Shown here in pieces: positions 1 through 6,857 of a stretch of DNA of 8,881 nt; positions within the stretch are counted from its first letter, which is position 1, and each line of letters begins with the position of its first letter. Source of the stretch: Pseudomonadota bacterium. Lineage in GTDB: Bacteria > Pseudomonadota > Alphaproteobacteria > Rhizobiales > Xanthobacteraceae. The stretch lies in NCBI GenBank assembly GCA_021779635.1, contig JAJYAH010000239.1, positions 1-8,881 of the forward strand, given 5' to 3'. Position numbers and translations under genes: made by a program. A model generated the notes under the pieces. That model had not been told where the DNA came from, did no database searches, and was given only the letters and a program-made list of their open reading frames with translations.

Positions 1-1184
1 AGATTCTGGAGATAACCGATGTAAGTGTGAACCTGACCGGCCTCGTTGATATCAAAGGTCTTTAAATGCCAAGCATTGCGACAGGTGATGTAACGATCTC
101 CCAGATCATACTTGTCCGGGTCCGCTTTGTACTTGGTTAAAACGTTTGGACTAAAGAACGCAGGCGATATCTCGAACGGTTTATCCGACTTCGTGAAATA
201 GTTACTTATTTCAGAAGGGGCGCAAGACCATTCGACCAATCTTTCATTTTTCCAGTCATGGATTTTGAACGCCTCATACTGGCGTGCATTCGGGTCATCC
301 TCACGCTTCCATTCCTCTATTAGTTCTTCAACCGTGACATTTGGCCGAAGAATTTGCCCCCCATGAATATAGCTCGCGTTCCCACCTGATAGTGCCTTAT
401 TGTAGAAGAGGTCCGGGTCATCAAAGTGACGTTCGGCGCTTTCCCAATGGGAAAACGAGCCAGGGACAAATCGGGTCACGTCGAACTTCCGATAAAGCCC
501 GTATTCACCCACTGCCATAAATTCCGCGAGCGGCTTGGCCTTGATAAGAACGAGCGTCCGCATATGGTCAAACTCGCCCGTACCAGCGCATTGAAATACT
601 TGGATGATGTCCTCTAGATCGCCCTCTGAATTGAGGCGGCAGTATGCGCTTCGCTCAGCTATGAAATGCAAGCCGAGTGAATGAACAAGCTTCTGACTTA
701 GCTCTATGGGCGTATCGTAATTCGACATTCCGTCGAAATGCCGTCGGAATACTATCGGTTCTGCGCCATGAAGCGGATGCCCCTCTGGAAATTCGAGAGG
801 TGGTTCAAGGTACATCTGATGCCCTTGCCCTCCGCCCCATGCTTTCTGTATGCACCAAGCTTCGTCGGTGTGAAAGCTACTGTTGCTCAGCTCATCCTTG
901 TCGGGATTGACGAGGTTTGATGAACGCCCGAACACCGAAATAATCAGCAAGCTTTGGAAGCTCGCGTACAGAATCACGTGCTCGCGTGCTGCTTCCTGTG
1001 TAAGGAGCCGCAGGCCGTCCCGTTCTGCGTCAACCAACCATTCTTTTGAGGCACCTTCGGGAGGAATAACGTTGGCAGCGCTTAGGCGCTCAAAAAATTG
1101 TCGGCCTTGCATGGCTTTTTCTCGGTCGCTAATGCGGGCACACCGGATTGGCCCAAAGGGTGGGATTCGAGAAACTATAATCAT
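1..1184 (-). CDS. Large unrecognised protein, N-terminal 394 residues, cut by left edge
   Basis: One minus-strand frame is open from an in-frame TGA at 1190-1188 to the left edge, giving at least 394 codons with no stop. I do not recognise the family. The chosen start is ATG at 1184. ATG at 1112 (residue 25) is an alternative and has a purine-rich GAGAAAAAG just upstream. The protein looks soluble: I see no signal peptide and no clear transmembrane helix, only a short hydrophobic strand near residues 69-85 (VILYASFQSLLIISV). It is rich in aromatic and charged residues. Visible motifs are FHTDEAW (about 104-110), a glycine patch WGGGQGH (about 116-122), HWESAERHFDDPD (about 246-258), and DINEAGQVHTYIGYL near the visible end, which looks like a conserved core. 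Cysteines are scattered with no zinc-finger spacing. Codon use and base composition are visibly more A+T-rich than in every other gene here, which suggests horizontal acquisition. All plus-strand frames across it look like shadows. Confidence 0.8.
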   Translation of the reverse strand, partial: MIIVSRIPPFGPIRCARISDREKAMQGRQFFERLSAANVIPPEGASKEWLVDAERDGLRLLTQEAAREHVILYASFQSLLIISVFGRSSNLVNPDKDELSNSSFHTDEAWCIQKAWGGGQGHQMYLEPPLEFPEGHPLHGAEPIVFRRHFDGMSNYDTPIELSQKLVHSLGLHFIAERSAYCRLNSEGDLEDIIQVFQCAGTGEFDHMRTLVLIKAKPLAEFMAVGEYGLYRKFDVTRFVPGSFSHWESAERHFDDPDLFYNKALSGGNASYIHGGQILRPNVTVEELIEEWKREDDPNARQYEAFKIHDWKNERLVEWSCAPSEISNYFTKSDKPFEISPAFFSPNVLTKYKADPDKYDLGDRYITCRNAWHLKTFDINEAGQVHTYIGYLQN

Positions 1185-1479
1185 CCATCAGCCATGCAAA
1201 ACGGAATCCCTGCGATTCCGCAACGTGCGTTGTATGCCGTGCACAACTTGATTGTGTAGCGGGCCTTACGGACGTGACTGCCATGGCAAACGGCGAGTTC
1301 GTTTAGTATCTTTGAGTTTCGACCGACAAGCAGGGCCGGAGCGGGGTGGGCATTGAAGTGCAGCGCCAACGTCCGACCGGTTAGCCAGCCTTTTCTATAT
1401 CGTGATGCCTGATCGCGCGTCGGCCTGTCATCGGACGCCCGTTGGCGCGATCCACCGGGCTAATTTGTCCTGCGCGCAC
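1185..1479. other. Gene-poor spacer upstream of the accessory gene
   Basis: No convincing gene lies here. A minus-strand frame is open from a TAG near 1462 down to a TGA at 1183-1181. It overlaps the start of the next gene by ATGA but has no ATG until near its end, a TTG at 1369 being the best internal start. Its product shows no motif I recognise. It may be the degraded 3' end of a former gene. An imperfect inverted repeat lies at 1363-1376 and 1431-1448. Any promoter for the accessory gene should be in this stretch, but I could not pick a credible -35/-10 pair. Confidence 0.5.
1363..1448. repeat. Imperfect inverted repeat, about 54-base loop
   Basis: GCGCCAACG at 1363-1371 is matched by CGTTGGCGC at 1440-1448, and the adjoining GTCCGA at 1371-1376 is matched by TCGGAC at 1431-1436. 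The right arm carries about four extra bases between the two blocks. No T-run follows on either strand, so a terminator is unlikely. It could be the end of a decayed mobile element or a protein-binding site. Confidence 0.5.
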
Positions 1480-1847
1480 AGCGTGATTTGTTGAACTGGA
1501 TCAAGCTGATGCTACCTGTCCAGTCCCCCTCTGCAAAAATATTTTCGTTCCCTTCTGACCCAAATCACCTGCATATCGCTCCCCATCCCGGCCCACACAA
1601 AGGGGCGTTTCGCGATCGTCACGAACGTAGGGTTGGGATGCGATGGACGCGGGTTGCGCTGCTGACGAGAGCGCTATCTCGCGGACGGCGAAGTCGTGTG
1701 GTCCTGGCGCCCCGACGCTGGCGTCAAGTGTCGCGGAGGCGATGTCAGCCCTAACGGGCCTGACACGCCGGTATCCGCGAGGCGAAGGTGGCAAGAAAGC
1801 CCGGTCACCTGGGAGAGCGCGAAGTAAGCTGTAAAACCATCGCGTGC

Positions 1848-1946
1848 GGGAATGCCGGGTGATCCCGGTGCGACCGTGGTGACTAACGCGTGTGTTTTAC
1901 TACCTTACACACGCGGCTGCGGGTGCAACGGGCACCCGGCATTCCC
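1848..1946. repeat. Nested palindrome, 14-bp outer and 9-bp inner stems
   Basis: The outer arms GGGAATGCCGGGTG (1848-1861) and CACCCGGCATTCCC (1933-1946) are perfectly complementary. Inside them CGCGTGTGT (1887-1895) pairs with ACACACGCG (1907-1915) around an 11-base loop. Single-stranded DNA or RNA of either strand could form a long cruciform or hairpin. No protein-coding constraint explains it, and it is part of the dispersed repeat unit. Confidence 0.8.
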
Positions 1947-2048
1947 CGCTCCCCCCTTGGGGTAGCGCCGCGCCCTTCTTTTGCTGGGCGAAAGTTTCAA
2001 GCACAACTCGGGCGCTCGATGCCGCGAGAACGCGAAGGTGTATCTTGC

Positions 2049-2163
2049 CGTCATTGCGAGCGCAGCGAAGCAATCCACTCTTGCTTCTCTATTGCCTCAT
2101 GGATTGCTTCGCGGAGCCTGTCATCGGGCGCGCATTCGCGCGACCCGTTGGCTCGCAATGACG
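2049..2163. repeat. REP-like nested inverted repeat
   Basis: CGTCATTGCGAGC at 2049-2061 pairs perfectly with GCTCGCAATGACG at 2151-2163. Within it GCGAAGCAATCCA at 2065-2077 pairs perfectly with TGGATTGCTTCGC at 2100-2112. This is the widespread 'CGTCATTGCGAGC...GCAATCCA' type of bacterial palindromic repeat, known from intergenic regions of many genomes. The right inner arm is followed by an irregular stretch (2113-2150), so the two arms are not symmetrical. Its role here is unknown; such units are candidates for RAYT/transposase-mobilised elements or mRNA 3'-end structures. Confidence 0.8.
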
Positions 2164-2315
2164 ATCCATTCGTTGCCTGACGGTCATGGCCGGCATCAGG
2201 CCGTTTCGCCGCCAAATTGGCTCCCCGGAGCGGGCTTTAAGATTTCCTCAAGGCTATTGGCGCTATTGATTCAGAGGGTGCGCGCGCCGAACGAACTGTA
2301 TAGCGCGCCGCGAAC

Positions 2316-2319
2316 AGGA
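2316..2319 (+). promoter_or_regulatory. Ribosome binding site fixing the GT87 start
   Basis: AGGA six bases before ATG 2326. It decides against the much longer upstream extension of the same frame, which would start inside the repeat unit. Confidence 0.55.
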
Positions 2320-2325
2320 CGCCGC

Positions 2326-3549
2326 ATGGCCACGCCCGCCTCTGCTCCGACGACTGCTCCCGGCCACGGCGAGATTCCCCCATCGCTGCTGAACGTCTGC
2401 TTTGCGCTGCTGGTGATCAACGCAACGTTTTTTCCGGCCGCCTATGTTGCGCATTGGTGGATCTACGATTCGAACGGCGCGGGTATTCCGACCGATTTCG
2501 TCAACGTCTGGGCGGCGGGCCGGCTCGCGCTCGAAGGCCATCCGGCGCAGGCCTGGGATTGGGTTATCCAGAAGCAGGTTGAGCTCGCGCTGCTCAAGCA
2601 GGATTTTGTCGGCTATTTCGCCTGGCACTATCCGCCGCCATTCCTGTTCGTTGCGTCGTTGCTGGCGCGGTTTCCCTACACCGCGGCGTTCATCGGATGG
2701 GTTGCGATCAGTTTCCTTCCCTATCTTGCCGTGATGCGCGCGATCGTCGGCCGGTCGTTCGGCCTGGTGCTCGCGGCGGCGTTTCCGGTCGTGTTCAACA
2801 ACGCACTGGTCGGGCAGAACGGCTTTCTCACCGCGGCCTTGATTGGCGGTACGCTCTTTCTGATACCGGTGCGGCCGGTGCTCGCGGGCATTTGTCTGGG
2901 GCTGTTGAGCTACAAGCCGCAATACGGGCTGCTGTTTCCGCTGGTGCTGATCGCAGCGGCGCAGTGGACGGTGTTCTGGACGGCGGCTGTGGTTGCGATT
3001 GCCATGGCTGTCATGTCGTGGTTCGCCTTCGGTACCGAAAGCTGGCAAGCCTTCTTCCACTGGATGCCGTTTTTTTCGCAGGCCTTCCTGACCGAGGGCA
3101 AGGCTCCCTGGTGGAAGATGCAAAGCCTGTTCGCGCTGATCCGTTATTTCGGCGGCACCGAGCAGCTCGCCTGGATATGCCATTGGATCCTGAGCGCCGG
3201 CGTTGCGTTGGTGCTGGCGGTGATGTGGCGCAGCCGGGTCAGCTATTCATTGAAGGCCGCCGCGCTGGCGATCGGTGCGCTGCTCGTGACCCCCTATCTG
3301 TTCATGTACGACTTGATGGTGCTGGCGATACCGGTGGCGTTCCTGGTTCGCATCGGGCTGAAAACCGGCTTCCGTCCCTATGAGCTTCCGGCCTTGGGCT
3401 GTGCGCTCGTCTTGATCGTCAGCTTTACGTTCTCCGGCGTGCCGCTCGGACTCCTTGCAACCCTGATTGTTGCCGGGCTCATCATGCGCCGCGCCGGTCC
3501 CTGGCGAGGCGAGCCGGTACCGTTCCTGATGGCCGCCTCCAGCGCCTAG
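2326..3549 (+). CDS. GT87 (DUF2029) membrane glycosyltransferase
   Basis: A 407-residue polytopic inner-membrane protein of glycosyltransferase family 87, which uses a polyprenyl-phosphate sugar donor; characterised members are mycobacterial mannosyltransferases, and the acceptor here is unknown. After a short cytoplasmic N-terminus come about ten hydrophobic segments. The first (about 21-45) is followed by the loop TDFVNVWAAG with Asp57, where GT-C enzymes place an essential acidic residue. Other family-like signatures are HYPPPF (101-106), GQNG (163-166), YKPQYG (196-201) and TPYLFMYDL (322-330). The start at 2326 is chosen because AGGA at 2316-2319 lies 6 bases upstream and the protein then begins just before its first membrane helix. 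The same frame is open back to 1981, but that 115-codon extension runs through the palindromic repeat and is not protein-like. It is probably monocistronic, since the next gene starts about 160 bases later. The family is confident; the sugar and product are not known. Confidence 0.88.
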   Translation: MATPASAPTTAPGHGEIPPSLLNVCFALLVINATFFPAAYVAHWWIYDSNGAGIPTDFVNVWAAGRLALEGHPAQAWDWVIQKQVELALLKQDFVGYFAWHYPPPFLFVASLLARFPYTAAFIGWVAISFLPYLAVMRAIVGRSFGLVLAAAFPVVFNNALVGQNGFLTAALIGGTLFLIPVRPVLAGICLGLLSYKPQYGLLFPLVLIAAAQWTVFWTAAVVAIAMAVMSWFAFGTESWQAFFHWMPFFSQAFLTEGKAPWWKMQSLFALIRYFGGTEQLAWICHWILSAGVALVLAVMWRSRVSYSLKAAALAIGALLVTPYLFMYDLMVLAIPVAFLVRIGLKTGFRPYELPALGCALVLIVSFTFSGVPLGLLATLIVAGLIMRRAGPWRGEPVPFLMAASSA

Positions 3550-3710
3550 CTGAATTGCGATGTTTGCGTTCCGCAGCGTCTTGTCAATCTCCCTGAATAG
3601 TTGTTCAGTTCTTCAAGCGATTTGTGTCAGATCGCCCGAAAACAAATACCGAAGAAATGCGCCCTCGATCGAGCCCATCGGGTCCGGGCGCGCAGGGACA
3701 AGAAACGCAC

Positions 3711-4385
3711 ATGGTCTATCGGCGGACCCATCAAGTGGTGAAGCGGCTCGCGGCGCGGCGCAGCGCCATCCTGGCGGCGGCGCGTGAAGCCGCTGCCGCC
3801 GGAGGCATGGCCGCGGTACAGATCGCGCCGGTCGCGATCCGCGCCAATGTCGCCGCCGGCACGGTCTACCGCTACTTTCCCTCCAAGGCGGATCTGATCT
3901 CCGAGCTGATCGCGGACGTCTCGCGCGACGAACTGGCGGCGATCCGCCGCGCGGCGGACGCAGCCCCGGGACCGTCGTCGGCGCTGGCGGCGGCCGTCAC
4001 CACGGTCGCGGTGCACGTGCTGTCGCAGCGCCAACTCGCCTGGGGCATCCTCGCCGAACCCGTCGATGTCGACGTCTCCGCCTCGCGGCTGGCAAGCCGT
4101 CGCGAGATCGCCGGCGAACTCGCAGCAAGGATTGACGCTGCGGTGCGCGCCGGACACCTGCCCGCGCAGGATACGGCATTGGCCGCCACCGCGCTGCTCG
4201 GCGCGCTGCATGAGGCGCTGGTCGGGCCATTGGCGCCGGACAATATGGACGACCCCGCGAAGCTGCGTGATGCCGTGCAAACCGTGACGCTGCTGGCGCT
4301 GCGCGCTGTCGGCGTGATGGACGCCCGTGCCCGCGGTCTCGTGGTGCAGGCGGTGCTGCCGGCAAAAGCGCTGGTCGGGGCATAG
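3711..4385 (+). CDS. TetR/AcrR-family transcriptional repressor
   Basis: A 224-residue protein with an N-terminal TetR-type DNA-binding domain and a helical, alanine-rich C-terminal ligand/dimerisation domain. The first helix is about residues 15-31 (ARRSAILAAAREAAAAGG). The helix-turn-helix spans about 37-56 and ends with the family hallmark AAGTVYRYFPSKADLISEL. The chosen start is ATG 3711 (MVYRRTHQVVKR), which suits the usual length before the first helix; AGGGA lies 12 bases upstream, a somewhat long spacing. The frame is open back to 3624, but the additional 29 residues are Pro/Ser/Gly-rich and atypical. TetR proteins often repress themselves and a neighbour. No efflux pump or divergent enzyme is adjacent: the gene follows the GT87 gene on the same strand and is convergent with a secreted-protein gene, so its target cannot be read from context. 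Confidence 0.9.
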   Translation: MVYRRTHQVVKRLAARRSAILAAAREAAAAGGMAAVQIAPVAIRANVAAGTVYRYFPSKADLISELIADVSRDELAAIRRAADAAPGPSSALAAAVTTVAVHVLSQRQLAWGILAEPVDVDVSASRLASRREIAGELAARIDAAVRAGHLPAQDTALAATALLGALHEALVGPLAPDNMDDPAKLRDAVQTVTLLALRAVGVMDARARGLVVQAVLPAKALVGA

Positions 4386-4413
4386 AGCGCGGTGTCGCGC
4401 GAAAGCCCGGCGC

Positions 4414-4872
4414 TTACGGCGCCGTGACCTCGTATTCAAGGCAGTCCATGACGATATCAGCCGTCTCGGGTTGTTCGCGATGGCCCAGCCGCTCATAGTG
4501 GTAAGTCTTGCGCGTCATCGTCAGGCTCTTCTCGCGCGTGCCGATATGCCCGTTGGATTGCGATATTTTCTTGGATGATTTCTCGGTCAGAACCACCTTC
4601 TGATCTGGATAGGCGCCGCGGGCGAATTTCATCACCGGCAGGAAACCCGAATTGTTGTCGTCGGCGTCGAAGGCGAAGATTTCGCTGTTGGTCAGGCCTG
4701 CGATCTCACCCTTTGCCAGCGTCTTGGGCATGATCAGGAAGCTGTTACGATCGAAGAGATAGGCGGTGTCGCCGACACCGCCCTTGCAGCCATAATTCCA
4801 GTAGCCGGCCAGGGCGGGGGTCGCGGCCAGCAACCAGGCCATCGTCGCTGCGCAGGCGAGCCAGGGTCTCAT
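4414..4872 (-). CDS. Small secreted protein of unknown function
   Basis: A 152-residue protein with a clear Sec signal peptide: a short positive start, a hydrophobic core at about residues 5-18, and ATPALA before a probable cleavage after Ala22. The mature part begins GYWNYGCKGG, and Cys29 and Cys144 are the only two mature cysteines, so a single disulfide in the periplasm is plausible. The rest is polar and mixed alpha/beta in character; I recognise no domain. GAGGA lies about four bases before ATG 4872 and supports this start. It is divergent from the OsmC-type gene, with 82 bases between the starts, and convergent with the TetR gene, with 28 bases between the stops. A shared regulatory region with the peroxiredoxin gene is possible. 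Composition matches the chromosomal genes around it. Confidence 0.82.
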   Translation of the reverse strand: MRPWLACAATMAWLLAATPALAGYWNYGCKGGVGDTAYLFDRNSFLIMPKTLAKGEIAGLTNSEIFAFDADDNNSGFLPVMKFARGAYPDQKVVLTEKSSKKISQSNGHIGTREKSLTMTRKTYHYERLGHREQPETADIVMDCLEYEVTAP

Positions 4873-4954
4873 GTCGTCCTCGTGGCTTCACATATTCGGC
4901 CGTTTTGTCGCGTGGAATGCCGCGATTGTCCAACCCATTTCAGTGGAGCATCCC

Positions 4955-5380
4955 ATGACGACGACATCCGGATCGGCCAAGTGGCAGGGTGGCATCAAGG
5001 ACGGCAAGGGCGCGATCTCGACCAAGAGCGGCGCGCTGAAGGATTATCCCTATGGCTTCGCCAGCCGTTTCGAGGGCAAGCCGGGCTCGAATCCGGAGGA
5101 ACTGATCGGGGCCGCGCATGCCGCCTGTTTCACCATGGCGTTGTCGCTGATCCTGGGCGAAGCCAAGCTCGCCGCCGAGCAGATGGAAACCAAAGCCGAC
5201 GTCACGCTGGAAAAGCAGGGTGACGGTTTTGCCATCACCTCTGTGCACCTGAACCTGACGGCGAAGATTCCCGGCGCGGACAAGACGAAGTTCGAGGAGT
5301 TGGCCGGTAAGGCGAAAGCCGGCTGCCCGGTATCGAAACTGCTCAACGCCAAGATCACGCTGGACGCCACGCTGCTCTGA
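4955..5380 (+). CDS. osmC: OsmC-type peroxiredoxin (organic hydroperoxide reductase)
   Basis: A 141-residue cytoplasmic protein of the OsmC/Ohr superfamily, which reduces organic and inorganic hydroperoxides by a two-cysteine mechanism. The first catalytic cysteine is Cys58 in GAAHAACFTMALS and the second is Cys124 in AGCPVSKLLNA; their positions and spacing match E. coli OsmC (Cys59 and Cys125). Arg38 and Glu49, near the active site in the family, are present (SRFEGKPGSNPEELIGAAHA). The early SGSAKWQGGIKDGKGAIST segment fits OsmC rather than Ohr. The start at 4955 is chosen because GGAG at 4945-4948 lies 6 bases upstream and the length then equals the family norm; the frame upstream (4871-4954) is not OsmC-like. 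The gene is single, divergent from the secreted-protein gene and convergent with pyruvate kinase (40 bases between stops). Confidence 0.93.
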   Translation: MTTTSGSAKWQGGIKDGKGAISTKSGALKDYPYGFASRFEGKPGSNPEELIGAAHAACFTMALSLILGEAKLAAEQMETKADVTLEKQGDGFAITSVHLNLTAKIPGADKTKFEELAGKAKAGCPVSKLLNAKITLDATLL

Positions 5381-5420
5381 TTGCGGGGGCCCGCTCGCGC
5401 GACCTGAAGGCGGCCGCGTC

Positions 5421-6857
5421 TCACATATCGGCGTCGCCGTCGGGGCCGACCGAGGCGATGCGCACCATGTTGGTGGTACCGGGCGTGCCGAGCGGCACGC
5501 CGGCGACAATGATGACGCGCTGGCCGGCCCTGGCAAAACCGTCGCGAAACGCGATGCTGCCGGCGCGGCTGACCATGTCGTCCAGATCCTTGGCGTCTTC
5601 GGCGACCACGCAATGCACGCCCCAGACGGCGGACAGCCGGCGTCCGGTGACGAGGTTGGGGGTGATCGCCACCACCGGCGGCTTCGGCCGCTCGCGCGCG
5701 ACCCGCAGCGCGGTCGAGCCCGAACTGGTCCAGCAGATGATGGCGGACAGATCGAGCGTTTCGGCGATCTGCCGCGCGGCGTCGGCGATGGCGTCGCCCA
5801 CCGTCGGCTCCGGCTCGGCCCGCTGCGCATTAAGCACGCCGCGATAGGTCGGGTCGCGCTCCACTTCCTCGCCGATCCGGTTCATCGTCGAGACCGCCTC
5901 GACGGGAAACTTGCCGGCCGCGGATTCGGCCGACAGCATGATGGCGTCGGCGCCTTCATAGACGGCGGTGGCGACGTCCGAGACCTCGGCGCGCGTCGGC
6001 ACCGGAGACTGGATCATCGATTCCAGCATCTGGGTCGCGACCACCACCGGTTTGCCGGCGCGCCGCGCCAGCCGCGTCATCTGCTTCTGCAGGCTCGGCA
6101 CCCGTTCCAGCGGCAGCTCGACGCCGAGATCGCCGCGCGCCACCATCAGGGCGTCGGATGCCTCCAGGATTTCGGGAAGCCGCTCGATTGCCTGCGGCTT
6201 TTCGATCTTGGCCATGATCGCGGCGCGGCCGCGGATCAGCTTTCTGGCCTCCACGATATCCTCGACGCGCTGGACGAACGACAGCGCGATCCAGTCGACG
6301 CCGGTCACCAGCGCTGCCTCAAGGTCGGCGCGGTCCTTCGGGGTCATGGCGGACACCGGCAGATCGGTGTCGGGCAGGCTGACGCCCTTGCGATCCGACA
6401 TCCGGCCGCCGATCACGACACGGGTGACCGCGCGCTCGGGCGAGGTTTCCTCGGCGATCAGGCGCACCTTGCCGTCGTCGAGCAGCAGCGCATGACCCGG
6501 CTTCAGCGCTGCAAGAATTTCCGGATGCGGAAGCTGGACCCGGCTGTTGTCGCCCGGCGCCTTGTCCGAATCGAGCACGAAGCTTTCGCCGTTCTTGAGC
6601 TGGATCGCGCCCTCGGCGAACGATCCGAGCCGCAGCTTCGGCCCCTGCAGATCGACCAGAATCCCGATCGGCCGGCCGTAGCTTGATTCGACGTTGCGAA
6701 TGGTCTTGACCAGTTCGCGCATCTTGTCATGCGGGGTGTGGCTCATATTGATGCGGAAGACGTCCGCGCCGGCCTCGAACAGCCGTCGAATCATGGCGCT
6801 GTCGGAGGAAGCCGGGCCGAGCGTGGCGAGGATTTTGATACGGCGCAGGCGTCTCAT
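5421..6857 (-). CDS. pyk: Pyruvate kinase
   Basis: A 478-residue, full-length enzyme converting phosphoenolpyruvate and ADP to pyruvate and ATP, the last step of lower glycolysis, in the cytoplasm. All landmark motifs are present: KILATLGPAS near the start; FRINMSH (34-40) with Arg35, Asn37 and Ser39; VDLQGPKLR (68-76); the catalytic MAKIEKP (215-221) with Lys217 and the metal ligand Glu219; ARGDLGVE (240-247) with Asp243; VATQMLESM (273-281); and the PTRAEVSDVATAVYEGADAIMLSAESA signature (288-313). The C-terminal regulatory domain (about 350-478) is intact, including TSSGSTA, where other enzymes bind a sugar-phosphate effector. The start ATG at 6857 overlaps the stop of the upstream DUF1036 gene as ATGA, and GGAA lies about 8 bases before it, so translation is probably coupled. 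The gene ends 40 bases from the convergent osmC stop. Confidence 0.98.
   Translation of the reverse strand: MRRLRRIKILATLGPASSDSAMIRRLFEAGADVFRINMSHTPHDKMRELVKTIRNVESSYGRPIGILVDLQGPKLRLGSFAEGAIQLKNGESFVLDSDKAPGDNSRVQLPHPEILAALKPGHALLLDDGKVRLIAEETSPERAVTRVVIGGRMSDRKGVSLPDTDLPVSAMTPKDRADLEAALVTGVDWIALSFVQRVEDIVEARKLIRGRAAIMAKIEKPQAIERLPEILEASDALMVARGDLGVELPLERVPSLQKQMTRLARRAGKPVVVATQMLESMIQSPVPTRAEVSDVATAVYEGADAIMLSAESAAGKFPVEAVSTMNRIGEEVERDPTYRGVLNAQRAEPEPTVGDAIADAARQIAETLDLSAIICWTSSGSTALRVARERPKPPVVAITPNLVTGRRLSAVWGVHCVVAEDAKDLDDMVSRAGSIAFRDGFARAGQRVIIVAGVPLGTPGTTNMVRIASVGPDGDADM

Larger units (their letters stand above)
1480..2165. repeat. Degenerate dispersed repeat unit (Bradyrhizobium type), not coding
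   Basis: The stretch has long overlapping open frames on both strands whose products are Arg/Ser/Pro-rich and resemble no protein family. Phrases such as VVLAPRR, SCGPGAPTLASS, HTRLRVQRAPGIPRS and VIASAAKQS are, from memory, the translations of a common non-coding repeat in Bradyrhizobium and related genomes, often mis-annotated as short hypothetical proteins. It contains two nested palindromes, listed separately. The left limit is approximate; the right limit is set by the end of the second palindrome. It lies between the A+T-rich accessory gene and the ordinary chromosomal genes, so it may mark an insertion or recombination boundary. I cannot verify copy number from this window. Confidence 0.6.

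Noticed and set aside
426..1251. Several plus-strand frames across the left part (for example 426-617, 677-910, 883-1251)
   Set aside because: They overlap each other and lie opposite one long minus-strand frame (1-1184) with much better protein character.
1981..2325. N-terminal extension of the GT87 protein to a 522-residue form
   Set aside because: The additional codons are the translation of a palindromic repeat; ATG 2326 has a ribosome binding site and gives a normal GT87 protein.
2263..3183. Minus-strand frame of 306 codons opposite the GT87 gene
   Set aside because: The product is Arg/Gln/Glu-rich with no motif, the typical mirror of a high-GC membrane-protein gene.
3593..3608. CTGAA-TAGTTG-TTCAG dyad upstream of the TetR gene as an operator
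   Set aside because: Only five bases per arm match perfectly; too short to distinguish from chance without comparison.
4409..4423. GGCGC-TTACG-GCGCC hairpin between the TetR and secreted-protein genes as a terminator
   Set aside because: It overlaps the stop codon of the minus-strand gene, has no T-run and has only 5-base arms.
3627..4496. Minus-strand frame of 289 codons opposite the TetR gene
   Set aside because: Arg/His/Gly-rich shadow of a clear helix-turn-helix regulator on the other strand.
5383..5394. GC-only palindrome between osmC and pyk as a terminator
   Set aside because: The stem is about four pairs with a tight loop and no T-run on either strand.
5613..6686. Plus-strand frame of 357 codons inside pyk
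   Set aside because: It is antisense to all catalytic motifs of pyruvate kinase and rich in Arg/His/Gly; a high-GC shadow.
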